NCBI GenBank assembly: GCA_910586665.1
Contig: CAJUIX010000012.1
Span: 28,794-92,793 of the forward strand
Source of the DNA: an uncultured Duncaniella sp.
GTDB lineage: Bacteria > Bacteroidota > Bacteroidia > Bacteroidales > Muribaculaceae
Direction of reading: 5' to 3'
DNA: 64,000 nucleotides
Both the position numbers and the translations under genes were made by a program. Of the stretch, positions 9,300-18,155 are shown piece by piece. Within the stretch, counting starts at the first letter, position 1, and each line of letters begins with the position of its first letter. The notes beneath the pieces were generated by a model, which worked only from the letters and a program-made list of their open reading frames with translations, made no database searches and was not told the origin of the DNA.

Positions 9300-10687
9300 T
9301 TTTTGTGGGTTGTGTTTTCTGTGTTTTTACTGAATGTGACCTGGTTGCCGATATTCACAAGTTGTAGGGATCTATGCTGTAGGCGGGCTTCAAGGTATTT
9401 AAGGAATTCGCGCTGCTTGGCGTTGGGTAGCGGCGAGGAGTATTTGACCAGGACGGTGTTGACAGTGTCGAGCACACCGCTGTTGATGTTGCCGAAGATG
9501 GCGCGCGACACCGCGATCTCCTCCACCTGCGGGAAGAGCACCTTGATTTCGGGAGCTATGCGTCCGGCAATCGTATCGTTGATCTGTGTGATGGCTATCA
9601 TGCTCTTGAGCGAGTCTATCGTCACCTGCTGTGCCGATATTGATGTGCGGGCGAGCTCATAGATGTCGCTCATGGTCGGCAGTCCGTTTTTGAGCTGCGA
9701 GAGGTCGGGCGAGTCACCCTGTATGATGTTGAGGTGCGCTCCTTCGAGTCCGTAGTTCTTCAGTTGCGAGCTCATGGCGAGCTGGAGGGAGTCGGCGGGG
9801 AGGATGCGCCCGATGAGCGTGACGGTGATGATACGCTCCCCGTGCTCGATGGTGCCGCTCTTGCTGAGCACCTGCGTGGCGGGGAAGTTGAACTGCTGCG
9901 CGACAAAGCGGTCCACATTGGCCGAGAAGCGCGACTGTCGCAGCATGTTGTAGGTCAGATAGAGCGAGGGGAGGAGGGTCAGGATAGCCACGGTGTAGAC
10001 GATATGTCGTACCTTGCGCGAGCGCTCGGGATTGACGGAGACCACCGGCTTGTAGTGCATCAGCTTCACGCCGATGAAAGTCGACAGGCCGATGAAGATT
10101 GAGTTGATGAGGAAGAGGTAGGTCGCGCCGAAGAAGTAGTTCATCTGAAGGGTGGCCAGTCCGTAGCCCGCGGTGCATAGCGGGGGCATGAGGGCGGTCG
10201 CGATTGCCACGCCGGGAATCACGTTGCCCTTCGACTTGGAACCTATGGCCACGATGCCGGCGCCTCCGCCGAAGAAGCCGATGAGGACGTCGTAGATTGT
10301 CGGCGACGTGCGCGCAAGCAGTTCGCTGTGGCCCTCGCTGACGGGGGAGATGATGAAGTAGATTGTCGAGGTGAGCATACTGAAGGCCGCCGCCATGATG
10401 AGGTTGCGCAGAGCGCGCTTGAGCAGCTCGAAGTCCTGTACACCGACGCCGAGACCTATGCCGATGATAGGACCCATGAGAGGCGATATGAGCATCGCGC
10501 CGATGATTACCGCCGTTGAGTTGGTGTTGAGTCCCAGCGACGCTATGAATATCGCCAGGATGAGGATGAGCATGTTCGTCCCCTTGAACGACACCCCCTC
10601 GCGGATAGTGCTCTCCGCGTCGGCCTGAGGGATGAGGTCGTCGGTCAGCGTGAAGTATTGTACGAGGTAGTTCTTCAGTGATGACAT
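9296..10687 (-). CDS. DUF389 membrane protein
   Basis: A 463-residue protein with the DUF389 (TIGR00341-type) core of several membrane helices in residues about 38-250, including GTNMLILILAIFIASLGLN, VIIGAMLISPLMGPIIGIG and GVAIATALMPPLCTAGYGL. A cytoplasmic or periplasmic C-terminal part of about 200 residues follows. The biochemical role of the family is unknown. It is translationally coupled by ATGA to the glycosyltransferase downstream and starts 16 bases after the Na/Pi transporter stop, so it may share that transcript. Confidence 0.85.
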   Translation of the reverse strand: MSSLKNYLVQYFTLTDDLIPQADAESTIREGVSFKGTNMLILILAIFIASLGLNTNSTAVIIGAMLISPLMGPIIGIGLGVGVQDFELLKRALRNLIMAAAFSMLTSTIYFIISPVSEGHSELLARTSPTIYDVLIGFFGGGAGIVAIGSKSKGNVIPGVAIATALMPPLCTAGYGLATLQMNYFFGATYLFLINSIFIGLSTFIGVKLMHYKPVVSVNPERSRKVRHIVYTVAILTLLPSLYLTYNMLRQSRFSANVDRFVAQQFNFPATQVLSKSGTIEHGERIITVTLIGRILPADSLQLAMSSQLKNYGLEGAHLNIIQGDSPDLSQLKNGLPTMSDIYELARTSISAQQVTIDSLKSMIAITQINDTIAGRIAPEIKVLFPQVEEIAVSRAIFGNINSGVLDTVNTVLVKYSSPLPNAKQREFLKYLEARLQHRSLQLVNIGNQVTFSKNTENTTHKK

Positions 10688-10703
10688 GGCTTGCGATATT
10701 TTT

Positions 10704-12524
10704 TTACACCGCTACTTTCTGGCGATAGAGGTCCTTCACCTCGTCGACGACGTTGATGATATAGTCACCGATTTTCTCGAGCGAGCCGATGATGTCCATA
10801 TAGTAGATACCGGCCTGGTACTCGTAGTGGTGGTTGTTGATATTCTCGACATTGGCCGTGCGCAGCTGGTTGCGCAGGTTGTTGATTTCGCGCTCGTAGT
10901 TATACGAGGTGATGATGTCGGCCTGGTCTGCCCCCTCGAAGTTGCGCAGGAGCAGGAGCATGTTGGTCATGGCCGCCTCGACGGAGATAAACATCGAGTC
11001 GATATTGTTTGAAATCTCGTCGTTGAAGCTGACGTGGCTCTCCTGCTTGCGGATGAGGATTTTCGCCACGCCGTAGCAGCAGTCGGCTATGCTCTCGATT
11101 TCGCTGACGATGCGGAGCATGGCCGCGATGCGGTGCTTGCCCTCGTTGGAGAGGCGTCCCTCCGAACAGCGGTTGAGATAGTTGGCTATCTCGATTTCCA
11201 TGCGGTCGGAAATCTCCTCATACTTCTCGATGCGTGAGAACTGCTTGGTAAATTCGTTGCCCGTGGAGTTGTGGACGATGTTCTGCGACATGGCTATCAT
11301 CCGCTGCACCCTCTGCGCGAAGACCACGATTTCCTTCTCGGCCTGGGCTATGTTGAGCTCGGAGGCGCTCATGAGACCGCCGGAGATAAACTTGAGCTGG
11401 AACTCCTCGTCGCCCGTGTGCTTGGCGGGCACTAACTTCTCGACCACCTTGACATAGAACCCCGTGAGCCATATCATGATGACTACGTTGACCAGGTTGA
11501 AGACTGTGTGGAACATCGACAGGCCGAATGACACGCTGAACTGCATCTGCGCTATCTTGGCGAGTACCGGGTGGCCCGCCGGGAGGGAGTTGTCGAAGAT
11601 ACTGTTGTAGAGCGCGGGGTCGTTGGCTTCGAGGTTGTTGACAAAGGTGAAGATACTGTTGGGATTCCCCTGGCCGAGCCATTCGGTGATGTGGACGTTG
11701 AGTCTGACGAAGGGATAGAAGACAGCCAGGGTCCAGACGATGCCGAAGAGGTTGAAGAGCAGGTGGCCCATAGCGGTTCGCTTGGCCGCCACGTTACCGC
11801 TCATCGACGCCAATAGCGGGGTGACTGTCGTACCGATATTGCTGCCGAGGATGACGGCGCAGGCAAGGTCGAAGGAAATCCATCCCTTCGTACACATGAT
11901 GAGCACGATTGCGAAGGTTGCCGCCGACGACTGGATGATTGCCGTCAGGATTATGCCGACCAGTACGAACAGCAGAACCGACGCCACACCCATCGAGGCA
12001 TAGCGCTCGAGGAAGGCAAACATCTCGGGATTGCTCTGGAGGTCGGGGACATAGTCGCTGATGAGGTCGAGGCCCATAAACATGAGCGCGAAGCCTATCA
12101 TGAACTCGCCTATCGACTTCTTGCGGCTCGCACTCGCGAAAAGCAGCGGCACCGCGCAGGCAATAAGTGGCAGGATGAAGGCCGACGTGTCGACCTTGAA
12201 GCCGAAGAGAGCGATAATCCACGCCGTGAACGTCGTACCGACATTGGCGCCGAAGATGACTGCCATTGACTGTCCGAGGGTCATGAGGCCGGCGTTGACA
12301 AAGCTGACCACCATGACGGTCGAGGCTGACGAACTCTGTATGAGGGCGGTAATGACGATACCCGTGAGCATGCCGGTGAAGCGGTTTCGGGTCATGGCCG
12401 AGAGAATGTTGCGCAGGCGGTCGCCGGCGGCTTTCTGCAGGCCCTCACTCATAACTTTCATTCCGTAAAGGAACATGGCGACTGATCCCAGTAGGCACAG
12501 GAGGTCGAGGAAGCTGTAAGTCAT
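10704..12524 (-). CDS. Na+/phosphate cotransporter with C-terminal PhoU-like domain
   Basis: A 606-residue inner-membrane protein. Two inverted Na_Pi_cotrans repeats carry the signature QSSSASTVMVVSFVN (near residue 63) and QSSAATFAIVLIMC (near residue 198), with GANVGTTFTAWII and GSNIGTTVTPLL next to them. Residues about 380-600 form a helical PhoU-like bundle expected to face the cytoplasm. It should take up inorganic phosphate with sodium. The 12549-12606 double hairpin is in its 5' leader, between promoter and start codon. Confidence 0.92.
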   Translation of the reverse strand: MTYSFLDLLCLLGSVAMFLYGMKVMSEGLQKAAGDRLRNILSAMTRNRFTGMLTGIVITALIQSSSASTVMVVSFVNAGLMTLGQSMAVIFGANVGTTFTAWIIALFGFKVDTSAFILPLIACAVPLLFASASRKKSIGEFMIGFALMFMGLDLISDYVPDLQSNPEMFAFLERYASMGVASVLLFVLVGIILTAIIQSSAATFAIVLIMCTKGWISFDLACAVILGSNIGTTVTPLLASMSGNVAAKRTAMGHLLFNLFGIVWTLAVFYPFVRLNVHITEWLGQGNPNSIFTFVNNLEANDPALYNSIFDNSLPAGHPVLAKIAQMQFSVSFGLSMFHTVFNLVNVVIMIWLTGFYVKVVEKLVPAKHTGDEEFQLKFISGGLMSASELNIAQAEKEIVVFAQRVQRMIAMSQNIVHNSTGNEFTKQFSRIEKYEEISDRMEIEIANYLNRCSEGRLSNEGKHRIAAMLRIVSEIESIADCCYGVAKILIRKQESHVSFNDEISNNIDSMFISVEAAMTNMLLLLRNFEGADQADIITSYNYEREINNLRNQLRTANVENINNHHYEYQAGIYYMDIIGSLEKIGDYIINVVDEVKDLYRQKVAV

Positions 12525-12548
12525 CTTCAGTAGTATAAACGTGAGAAA

Positions 12549-12606
12549 TCGGAGAAGCTCCTGACAGTGTTGCTATCCCGGCAACACTGTCGCGCGCTTT
12601 CTCCGA
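12549..12606 (-). promoter_or_regulatory. Two-tier hairpin in the leader of the Na/Pi transporter mRNA
   Basis: An inner 11-bp perfect stem, GACAGTGTTGC with GCAACACTGTC (12563-12573 and 12581-12591), is enclosed by an outer stem TCGGAGAAGC with GCTTTCTCCGA (12549-12558 and 12596-12606, one bulge). It lies 25 bases upstream of the ATG and is transcribed from the promoter at 12610-12617. No T-run follows, so it is not a normal terminator. It could be a regulatory leader or a transcript-stabilising element. Confidence 0.7.
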
Positions 12607-12609
12607 CTG

Positions 12610-12617
12610 CAAATATA
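12610..12617 (-). promoter_or_regulatory. -7 box for the Na/Pi transporter
   Basis: On the minus strand this reads TATATTTG, an exact TAnnTTTG match, and it puts the long hairpin inside the transcript leader. Confidence 0.6.
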
Positions 12618-12628
12618 CAGAGAAATTT

Positions 12629-13063
12629 TTAAATTTCCTGCAAGGCTTTCTGCATTTTTCCAACCATGTCGGCATACTCCTCCTCGGTCAGATAGACTTC
12701 GCCGGGATTCATGCGGAAAGTGCCCCCGTAGTCAGGTCCGTCGACATACTTGGGGGCCAGGTGGAAGTGCAGGTGCGAGAGTTTGTCGCTGTAGGCGCCG
12801 TAGTTGATTTTCTCGGGGTGGAACACCCTGTCCATAGCGCGCGTCACGCGGGTGACGTCCTTCATGAAAGCATCGCGCTCCTCGTCGCTAAGCTCGAAGA
12901 GGTCGTTGACATGGTCCTTGTAGGCCACCAAGCAGCGCCCCCTGTAGGTCTGCTCCTTGAAGAGAAACACTCTCGACACGTCGAGCTTCGCAATTTCGAT
13001 CATAAGGTTGTGGAGGGTCTCGTTGTTCGTGCAGTAGAGACAGTCTTTCGGATCACTTTTCAT
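12629..13063 (-). CDS. HIT-family nucleotide-binding hydrolase
   Basis: A 144-residue protein with the histidine triad HLHFHLAPK near residue 104 and an N-terminal DCLYCTNNETLH that resembles the zinc-binding CxxC of HIT proteins. The family cleaves nucleoside phosphoramidates or dinucleotide polyphosphates, with the middle His as nucleophile. The start ATG at 13063 follows a TAACTTTG box at 13124-13117. Confidence 0.9.
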   Translation of the reverse strand: MKSDPKDCLYCTNNETLHNLMIEIAKLDVSRVFLFKEQTYRGRCLVAYKDHVNDLFELSDEERDAFMKDVTRVTRAMDRVFHPEKINYGAYSDKLSHLHFHLAPKYVDGPDYGGTFRMNPGEVYLTEEEYADMVGKMQKALQEI

Positions 13064-13116
13064 CTTGTCTGGATTTCGTTGGGGTTAAAGTTATTTCTTG
13101 GTTAATAGATTTGCGA

Positions 13117-13124
13117 CAAAGTTA
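13117..13124 (-). promoter_or_regulatory. -7 box for the HIT gene
   Basis: Reads TAACTTTG on the minus strand. It lies back to back with the promoter of the MntA/HepT cassette. Confidence 0.55.
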
Positions 13125-13147
13125 CATAAAAAGCTCGATTTTTTCCG

Positions 13148-13155
13148 TATCTTTG
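13148..13155 (+). promoter_or_regulatory. -7 box for the MntA/HepT cassette
   Basis: TATCTTTG, 19 bases before the ATG at 13175, matches TAnnTTTG. Confidence 0.55.
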
Positions 13156-13174
13156 TCCCAAAACACAAAATAGC

Positions 13175-13477
13175 ATGATAAACAAGGAAATAAACAGGCT
13201 CATTCCCGCAATCAGGACATTTCTATCCACCCAGCCGGTCACAAAGGCATGGTTGTTTGGCTCATGCTCGCGTGGCGAGGAGACTGCCGGCAGTGATTTG
13301 GATTTGCTTGTCAGCTATGACCCGGATTACAACGTCTCCCTCATGTCGATAGCGCGGATGATATGCTCCTTATCCAAGATAGCCGGACGTAAAGTTGACC
13401 TTGTCGAGGAAGGACGCCTCAAAAGTTTCGCCATCCCATCCGTCAACAACGACAAAATACTGATTTATGAGAGATAA
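13175..13477 (+). CDS. mntA: MntA-type minimal nucleotidyltransferase (antitoxin)
   Basis: A 100-residue nucleotidyltransferase. Its active site GSCSRGEETAGSDLDLLV near residue 30 has the GSxxRG and DxD metal-binding pattern. In characterised pairs, MntA neutralises the HepT RNase by adding AMP groups to a Tyr of HepT. Here it overlaps the next gene by 11 bases, the usual coupled order. Base composition is lower in GC than the surrounding metabolic genes, in keeping with lateral transfer. Confidence 0.88.
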   Translation: MINKEINRLIPAIRTFLSTQPVTKAWLFGSCSRGEETAGSDLDLLVSYDPDYNVSLMSIARMICSLSKIAGRKVDLVEEGRLKSFAIPSVNNDKILIYER

Positions 13478-13841
13478 GTTAAAGGATAAGGATAGATTGG
13501 AGCATATACTTGCTGCAATAAGGGTAATCATGGATAATAAGGATAAGTATTCTTATGAAACCGTTGTCAATGAGCCTATTATATTCTATGGTTTTGTTAA
13601 ACAGATTGAAATTATAGGAGAGGCTGTATATAAACTGACCAAAGAGTTTCGTTCTCTGCATCCTGAAATAGAATGGGATGTGATAGAGGGGATGAGGCAT
13701 GTGTTGGTTCATGGATACTATACAATTCGTCCGAAGCAATTATGGACTACCGTTTTGGAGGACATACCTCTGCTTGAAATTCAGGTTAAAAAACTTTATG
13801 AACAAAGCAGATTGAATTATGAAAATAACGGCAGTTGTTGA
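13467..13841 (+). CDS. hepT: HepT-type RNase toxin (DUF86)
   Basis: A 124-residue all-helical HEPN protein. The catalytic motif is RHVLVHGYY (Rx4HxY) near residue 77, including the Tyr that MntA is known to AMPylate in homologs. HEPN toxins cut RNA or tRNA when free of their antitoxin. It follows mntA and overlaps the HicB-like gene by 23 bases. Confidence 0.9.
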   Translation: MRDKLKDKDRLEHILAAIRVIMDNKDKYSYETVVNEPIIFYGFVKQIEIIGEAVYKLTKEFRSLHPEIEWDVIEGMRHVLVHGYYTIRPKQLWTTVLEDIPLLEIQVKKLYEQSRLNYENNGSC

Positions 13842-14040
13842 AAAAAATGATAATAATTTCTACGCGATTACATCCGATGATGTGATTGCAGGTTGCCATT
13901 TCGGTGGCTATAGCTATTCTGTGCAGGAAGCCAAGGCTGACTTTATGGAAGGAATAAAGGAGTCGCTGGTGACTGCAAAGGAATTGGGAAAGGATGTCGC
14001 TGTGCTCCCGGAAGAAATCGAAGTGGAGTTCTATACATGA
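13819..14040 (+). CDS. HicB-like small protein
   Basis: A 73-residue protein with a HicB-type partial RNase H fold: MKITAVVEKNDNNFYAIT, then AGCHFGGYSYSVQEAKADF and a terminal EIEVEFYT. HicB normally neutralises the RNase HicA, but no HicA gene lies on either side; the gene instead overlaps hepT. It lacks a C-terminal DNA-binding domain. It may be a stray antitoxin or a third part of the HepT/MntA cassette; which of these is unresolved. Confidence 0.7.
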   Translation: MKITAVVEKNDNNFYAITSDDVIAGCHFGGYSYSVQEAKADFMEGIKESLVTAKELGKDVAVLPEEIEVEFYT

Positions 14041-14067
14041 TGTTAATGCTTTTGTCTCATCCAAACC

Positions 14068-14098
14068 TTTGCCGGTTGAAATAAACTTAATAACTTTG
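14068..14098 (+). promoter_or_regulatory. Consensus Bacteroidales promoter for panB
   Basis: TTTG (14068-14071), 19 bases, then TAACTTTG (14091-14098): a full match to TTTG/TAnnTTTG with ideal spacing, 59 bases before the panB ATG. Confidence 0.75.
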
Positions 14099-14157
14099 CC
14101 CGGCCAATTGGATTTTTGGCGCAAACAAGCTGAAATAAAATTTTTAATACATAAATC

Positions 14158-14979
14158 ATGTCGACATATACTGTTGAAGATCCGCGCAAGGTGACCACCC
14201 GCCGCCTCGCGGAGATGAAGGCCAAGGGCGAGAAGATAGCCATGCTGACTGCCTACGACTATTCTATGGCAAAACTCATCGACGAGGCCGGAATGGATGT
14301 CATTCTCGTCGGCGACTCGGCCTCAAATGTCATGGCCGGTAACATGACCACCCTCCCCATGACCCTTGACCAGATGATATACCACGCCAAGAGCGTCGTC
14401 AAGGGTGTCAAGCGTGCCCTCGTGGTCTGCGATATGCCCTTCGGCACCTATCAGGGCAATCCCCTCGAGGCCCTCGCATCAGCCATCCGAATCATGAAGG
14501 AGAGCCACGCCGAGGCTGTCAAAATGGAAGGCGGAGCCGAGATTATCGAGTCGGTCGAGCGCATCCTTAGCGCCGGGATTCCCGTCATGGGCCACCTCGG
14601 ACTCACCCCTCAGAGCATCAATAAGTTCGGTACCTACAACGTGCGCGCCCGCGAGGAGGCCGAGGCCGAGAAACTCGTCGCCGACGCCAAGCTCCTCGAG
14701 CAGGCCGGCTGCTTCGCCGTGGTGCTCGAGAAAATCCCTGCCACGCTCGCCACGAGAGTGTCCGAAAGCCTCTCGATACCCACAATCGGCATCGGCGCCG
14801 GTGCCGGCTGCGACGGCCAGGTGCTCGTGATGCACGACATGCTCGGCATCAACAAGGGTTTCTCCCCCCGCTTCCTCCGCCGCTACGCCGATCTCGGCAC
14901 AGTCATCGAGGACGCCGTCGGCAACTACATCTCCGACGTCAAGAGCAAGGATTTCCCCAACGAATCCGAACAATATTAA
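14158..14979 (+). CDS. panB: 3-methyl-2-oxobutanoate hydroxymethyltransferase
   Basis: A 273-residue TIM-barrel enzyme of full length. It shows KIAMLTAYDYSMAKLIDEAG, VGDSASNVMAGNMTTLPMT with the Mg-binding Asp, KMEGGAEI, MGHLGLTPQSINKFG and GIGAGAGCDGQVLVMHD. It transfers a hydroxymethyl group from methylene-THF to ketoisovalerate in pantothenate and CoA synthesis. It stands alone with its own promoter and a hairpin terminator-like element at 15001-15028. Confidence 0.96.
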   Translation: MSTYTVEDPRKVTTRRLAEMKAKGEKIAMLTAYDYSMAKLIDEAGMDVILVGDSASNVMAGNMTTLPMTLDQMIYHAKSVVKGVKRALVVCDMPFGTYQGNPLEALASAIRIMKESHAEAVKMEGGAEIIESVERILSAGIPVMGHLGLTPQSINKFGTYNVRAREEAEAEKLVADAKLLEQAGCFAVVLEKIPATLATRVSESLSIPTIGIGAGAGCDGQVLVMHDMLGINKGFSPRFLRRYADLGTVIEDAVGNYISDVKSKDFPNESEQY

Positions 14980-15000
14980 AAAACAAACAGATAGATCTGT

Positions 15001-15028
15001 GTAGGGACGCTTTGAAAAGCGTCCCTAC
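15001..15028. repeat. GTAGGGACGC hairpin
   Basis: GTAGGGACGCT and AGCGTCCCTAC pair perfectly around a short loop. It lies between the convergent panB and nuclease genes. The GTAGGGACGC half recurs at 2010 and, inverted, at 5227-5236. Confidence 0.7.
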
Positions 15029-15107
15029 ACCCCAATCGGGCAATCCAATAACATGACAGCGACGCCGAAACGATAGTTCCGGCGTTGTTTGTTATAATAT
15101 TTTCCGT

Positions 15108-16796
15108 TTACCTCGCTATGACCTTCACGGGCGTCCCGTGTTGTGCGGTCACAATCAGATATACACCGTATGGGAGGCTCACCTCCATACCGTCGGTGAT
15201 TTCGGGCAGCGTCATGACCACGCGTCCCGTGCTGTCATAGATTCGTCCATCCGTGTGGTGCTCGCCGCAGCGGAAGCGGACAGTCCCCGGATAGCTCTCG
15301 ACGCTGAGAGCCTCATCCTCGTCGATACCACTGATGCCTGAGTGCGAGACAGATATGACGTTGGACGGGTCCGAGAGATAGCCGAGCCTGCTGCTCTGCA
15401 CAAAGTAATTCTCGTTGTCGCTACCGTTGAAATCGTCGATGATGACCGAATTTTCGTCACACTCGATAGTCTCCTCGACCATGTTGCCGTTGACGAAGCG
15501 CTGGCGTGTCAGCAGATAGAAGTCGACCACCTCTGGAGCCTCCGACCATGAGGCTTTATATGACGTCTCGGTGATGTCCGATGCCTCGTAGGCCGTCAGG
15601 CGGCTGAGCGTCGGCACCTCCAGGGCCTCGCCGATGAGGTTGACGTATGTACTTCCTGTCAGATTACCGTCGTAGATAGAGATTTTGGCCTCGTGGCGAC
15701 CAATCTCTGTGGGCTTATAGGTCACTTGCAGCTCGAAGCCCGACGCCGCGTTGATGAGTCCCGCCGGGATAGTGGTCTTCAGCGTCGGAGTCGATGCCGC
15801 CGGGTCGAGGGTGAACATATTTTTGTCAGTGCCGGAAATGAGCACCGAGATATCGCCTGTGAGATGCTCACCCTTGATGTAGAGCAGCGATGTCACCTTG
15901 TTGCCGGCAGCCACCTCGCCGAAATCAAGCGATGTATTGTTGACCGGATTGATGAGCGACGGCTCACCCGGCTCACCGGCATTGCCCGGCGAGAAACTCT
16001 CCCCCACCTTGTTGCCCCAGATATATTCCGCGAGTTCGGGGAAGTCGATGAAGGGGTTGCGGTTGTTCTGATAGCTGTAGACAACCTCGTTGCGCTCCAC
16101 CTCCTTCTGGCTCACGGGGTCGCGGCGGCTCCAGTCGAGCAGCAGGTTGAGCGCCCAGGAGCTGAGGGTGGGGTAGTCGTTCTGCTGGAGCATCCATGTG
16201 CTGTTCCATGTGAGATTCTGATAGCAGGTGACGATATAGAAATATGCGCGGGCGAAATCACCCTTATACTCGTCGGCCGGCTCGAACACATACTGCGCGC
16301 CGCCACCCTGCCCCGACACCGGGTAGCCGATTTTGCACACACCGTTGTCAAACTTAGGGTTGGGCGCCGTCACGCCGAGCGGATAATTGCTCTTGGCCTG
16401 GTTGGCCGGCCCGTCAGCCGGGTAGAGGTGGTTGAGGTCGACATAGGCGGGTGTATACTCCACGCTCCCGTTCTGCTTCCACCAGCTCTTGGGGAAGGCA
16501 TGTTCGCGGTTAAGCCCTGAGAACGATGGCGCATAGCGGGCTATGTCGGAATACATGTCCCACCACCTCCGCGACTCGGGGTACACGTCGGTATGCTCGA
16601 AGTAGCGCGGCAGATTGCTGTAGCTTGACACCTGCGTGTGCGGGTTGATGACTTCGAAAACGGCTGTTTTCAGCTCCGCGCCCGTCTTGCCGTCGAGTCG
16701 CGAGTAATAGCCGGCCGGAATCTCCGCCACGGCATAATTCACACTCATGGCCGTCATCGCCATGACCGAAAAGAAAAAGCGTAAATATAATCTCAT
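15108..16796 (-). CDS. Secreted EndA/NucM-type endonuclease with Ig-like and por-type C-terminal domains
   Basis: A 562-residue exported protein (signal peptide to about residue 24, VNYAVAEIPAGYY). The endonuclease I domain has GLNREHAFPKSWW, DLNHLYPADGPANQAKSNYPLG (the beta-beta-alpha-metal site) and a final NPFIDFPELAEYIWG. Residues about 290-395 form an Ig-like choice-of-anchor domain, and a fibronectin-like part follows. The last 75 residues resemble type IX secretion sorting domains (GRIYDSTGRVV, YGVYLIV, KVIAR). It probably degrades external DNA for nutrients. Confidence 0.85.
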   Translation of the reverse strand: MRLYLRFFFSVMAMTAMSVNYAVAEIPAGYYSRLDGKTGAELKTAVFEVINPHTQVSSYSNLPRYFEHTDVYPESRRWWDMYSDIARYAPSFSGLNREHAFPKSWWKQNGSVEYTPAYVDLNHLYPADGPANQAKSNYPLGVTAPNPKFDNGVCKIGYPVSGQGGGAQYVFEPADEYKGDFARAYFYIVTCYQNLTWNSTWMLQQNDYPTLSSWALNLLLDWSRRDPVSQKEVERNEVVYSYQNNRNPFIDFPELAEYIWGNKVGESFSPGNAGEPGEPSLINPVNNTSLDFGEVAAGNKVTSLLYIKGEHLTGDISVLISGTDKNMFTLDPAASTPTLKTTIPAGLINAASGFELQVTYKPTEIGRHEAKISIYDGNLTGSTYVNLIGEALEVPTLSRLTAYEASDITETSYKASWSEAPEVVDFYLLTRQRFVNGNMVEETIECDENSVIIDDFNGSDNENYFVQSSRLGYLSDPSNVISVSHSGISGIDEDEALSVESYPGTVRFRCGEHHTDGRIYDSTGRVVMTLPEITDGMEVSLPYGVYLIVTAQHGTPVKVIAR

Positions 16797-16829
16797 ATGA
16801 TATAGTTGAAGTGAAGCGTGGAGGGGTGG

Positions 16830-16999
16830 GATGGTTTAAGGTTTAGGTTTAAGGTTTAGATAATACTTGGTTTAAGGTTTGGGTTTAAAGTTTAGATAAT
16901 AGAGTGGAGGGATGTGTAGTTTAGTAATTTTTTTGGAGGAGGCGATTGGGATAAAGTATAAACCTAACAATTATCTAAACCTTAAACCTAAACCTTAAA
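16830..16999. repeat. Degenerate AAACCTTAAACC intergenic repeats
   Basis: The 203-base gap between the nuclease and mrp genes holds repeated GGTTTAAGG/GGTTTAGGTTT words and their inverse AAACCTTAAACCTAAAC near 16976-17000, with no coding potential. Similar words occur at 25249-25330 and, unexpectedly, inside the prophage at 31681-31740. Confidence 0.6.
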
Positions 17000-18094
17000 C
17001 TATTTAATCTCCACCCGATGCGTCGGCGGGAGTTCGCGGTTGCGCTCGGCCACTGCGTCGATGACCTCGTGGGCCAGGTGGGCAAAGGCATGGCCGGTGA
17101 TGCTCTCGGTGAGGGCCACGGGCTTGCCCGAATCCCCGCCGTCGGAGATTGATGCCACGAGGGGTATCTGCGCGAGCAGGCGCACACCGAGCTTGTCGGC
17201 CAGGCGCACGCCACCCTCCTTGCCGAAGATATAGTAGCGCTCGTCGGGATGCTCGGCAGGGGTGAAATAGGCCATATTCTCTACTAAGCCGAGGATAGGC
17301 ACATTGATTTTGTCCTCCTGAAACATCGCTATACCCTTGCGCGCGTCGGCGAGGGCCACCTCCTGCGGAGTAGTGACCACCACCACACCAGTAATCGGGA
17401 GGGTCTGCACGAGAGTCAGGTGTATGTCGCTCGTTCCCGGGGGCATGTCGATAACGAAGTAGTCAAGTTCCCCCCAGTCAGCGTCGACTATCAGCTGCTT
17501 CAGGGCGTTGGAAGCCATTGAGCCGCGCCAGAGCACGGCCTTCTCCTTGTCGACCACGAAGCCTATCGAGAGGAGTTTCACGCCGTAGCGCTCCACCGGG
17601 AGTATCAGCTGGCGTCCGTCGACCTCGTGGATATAGAGCTGTTCGTTCTCGATTCCGAACATCTTGGGCATCGAGGGGCCGAAGATGTCGGCATCGAGGA
17701 GTCCCACCTTGTAGCCCTCGGCTGCGAGAGCCACGGCAAGGTTGGAGGCGACGGTCGACTTGCCTACACCACCCTTGCCGGAGGAGACACCGATGATGTT
17801 CTTGACTCCGGGGAGCACGGGCGCGTTCTTGGGCACCGCCGGCTGGCGGGAGGCCACCTTGATGTCCACCTTCACCTCTGGTGAGATATAGGTGTGGATA
17901 GCTGTCTCGGCAGCCTTCACCATTGATTTGATAAATGGGTCGGTGGGCTTGTCGAAAACAAGTGAGAAGCTGACCGAGTCCCCCTCGATGCGGATGTCGT
18001 CTTCGACCATTCCGGCCTCGACGAGGGTTTTGCCGTTGCCGGGATAGCGCACGGTCTGTAGGGCGTCGGTGATGAGTGCGGGATATAGTTGCAT
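17000..18094 (-). CDS. Mrp/NBP35-family iron-sulfur carrier ATPase
   Basis: A 364-residue protein. Residues about 1-80 are a MIP18/DUF59 domain. The deviant Walker A SSGKGGVGKSTVASNLAVA is near residue 104, followed by LLDADIFGPSMPKMFG and FVIDMPPGTSDIHLTL (Walker B region). Mrp/ApbC proteins carry and transfer Fe-S clusters using ATP. I see no C-terminal CxxC, which some family members also lack. The sufE gene in the same leftward operon supports a role in Fe-S assembly. Confidence 0.92.
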   Translation of the reverse strand: MQLYPALITDALQTVRYPGNGKTLVEAGMVEDDIRIEGDSVSFSLVFDKPTDPFIKSMVKAAETAIHTYISPEVKVDIKVASRQPAVPKNAPVLPGVKNIIGVSSGKGGVGKSTVASNLAVALAAEGYKVGLLDADIFGPSMPKMFGIENEQLYIHEVDGRQLILPVERYGVKLLSIGFVVDKEKAVLWRGSMASNALKQLIVDADWGELDYFVIDMPPGTSDIHLTLVQTLPITGVVVVTTPQEVALADARKGIAMFQEDKINVPILGLVENMAYFTPAEHPDERYYIFGKEGGVRLADKLGVRLLAQIPLVASISDGGDSGKPVALTESITGHAFAHLAHEVIDAVAERNRELPPTHRVEIK

Positions 18095-18155
18095 GGGTGT
18101 GAATTATTGTGTAATGGTGTCTCTGATGTTTTAACAAAAATTTAGCATCCGGGGT

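Noticed and set aside
14041..14157. HicA toxin gene after the HicB-like gene
   Set aside because: The stretch holds only the panB promoter and leader; no 60-residue frame with a HicA pattern is present on either side.
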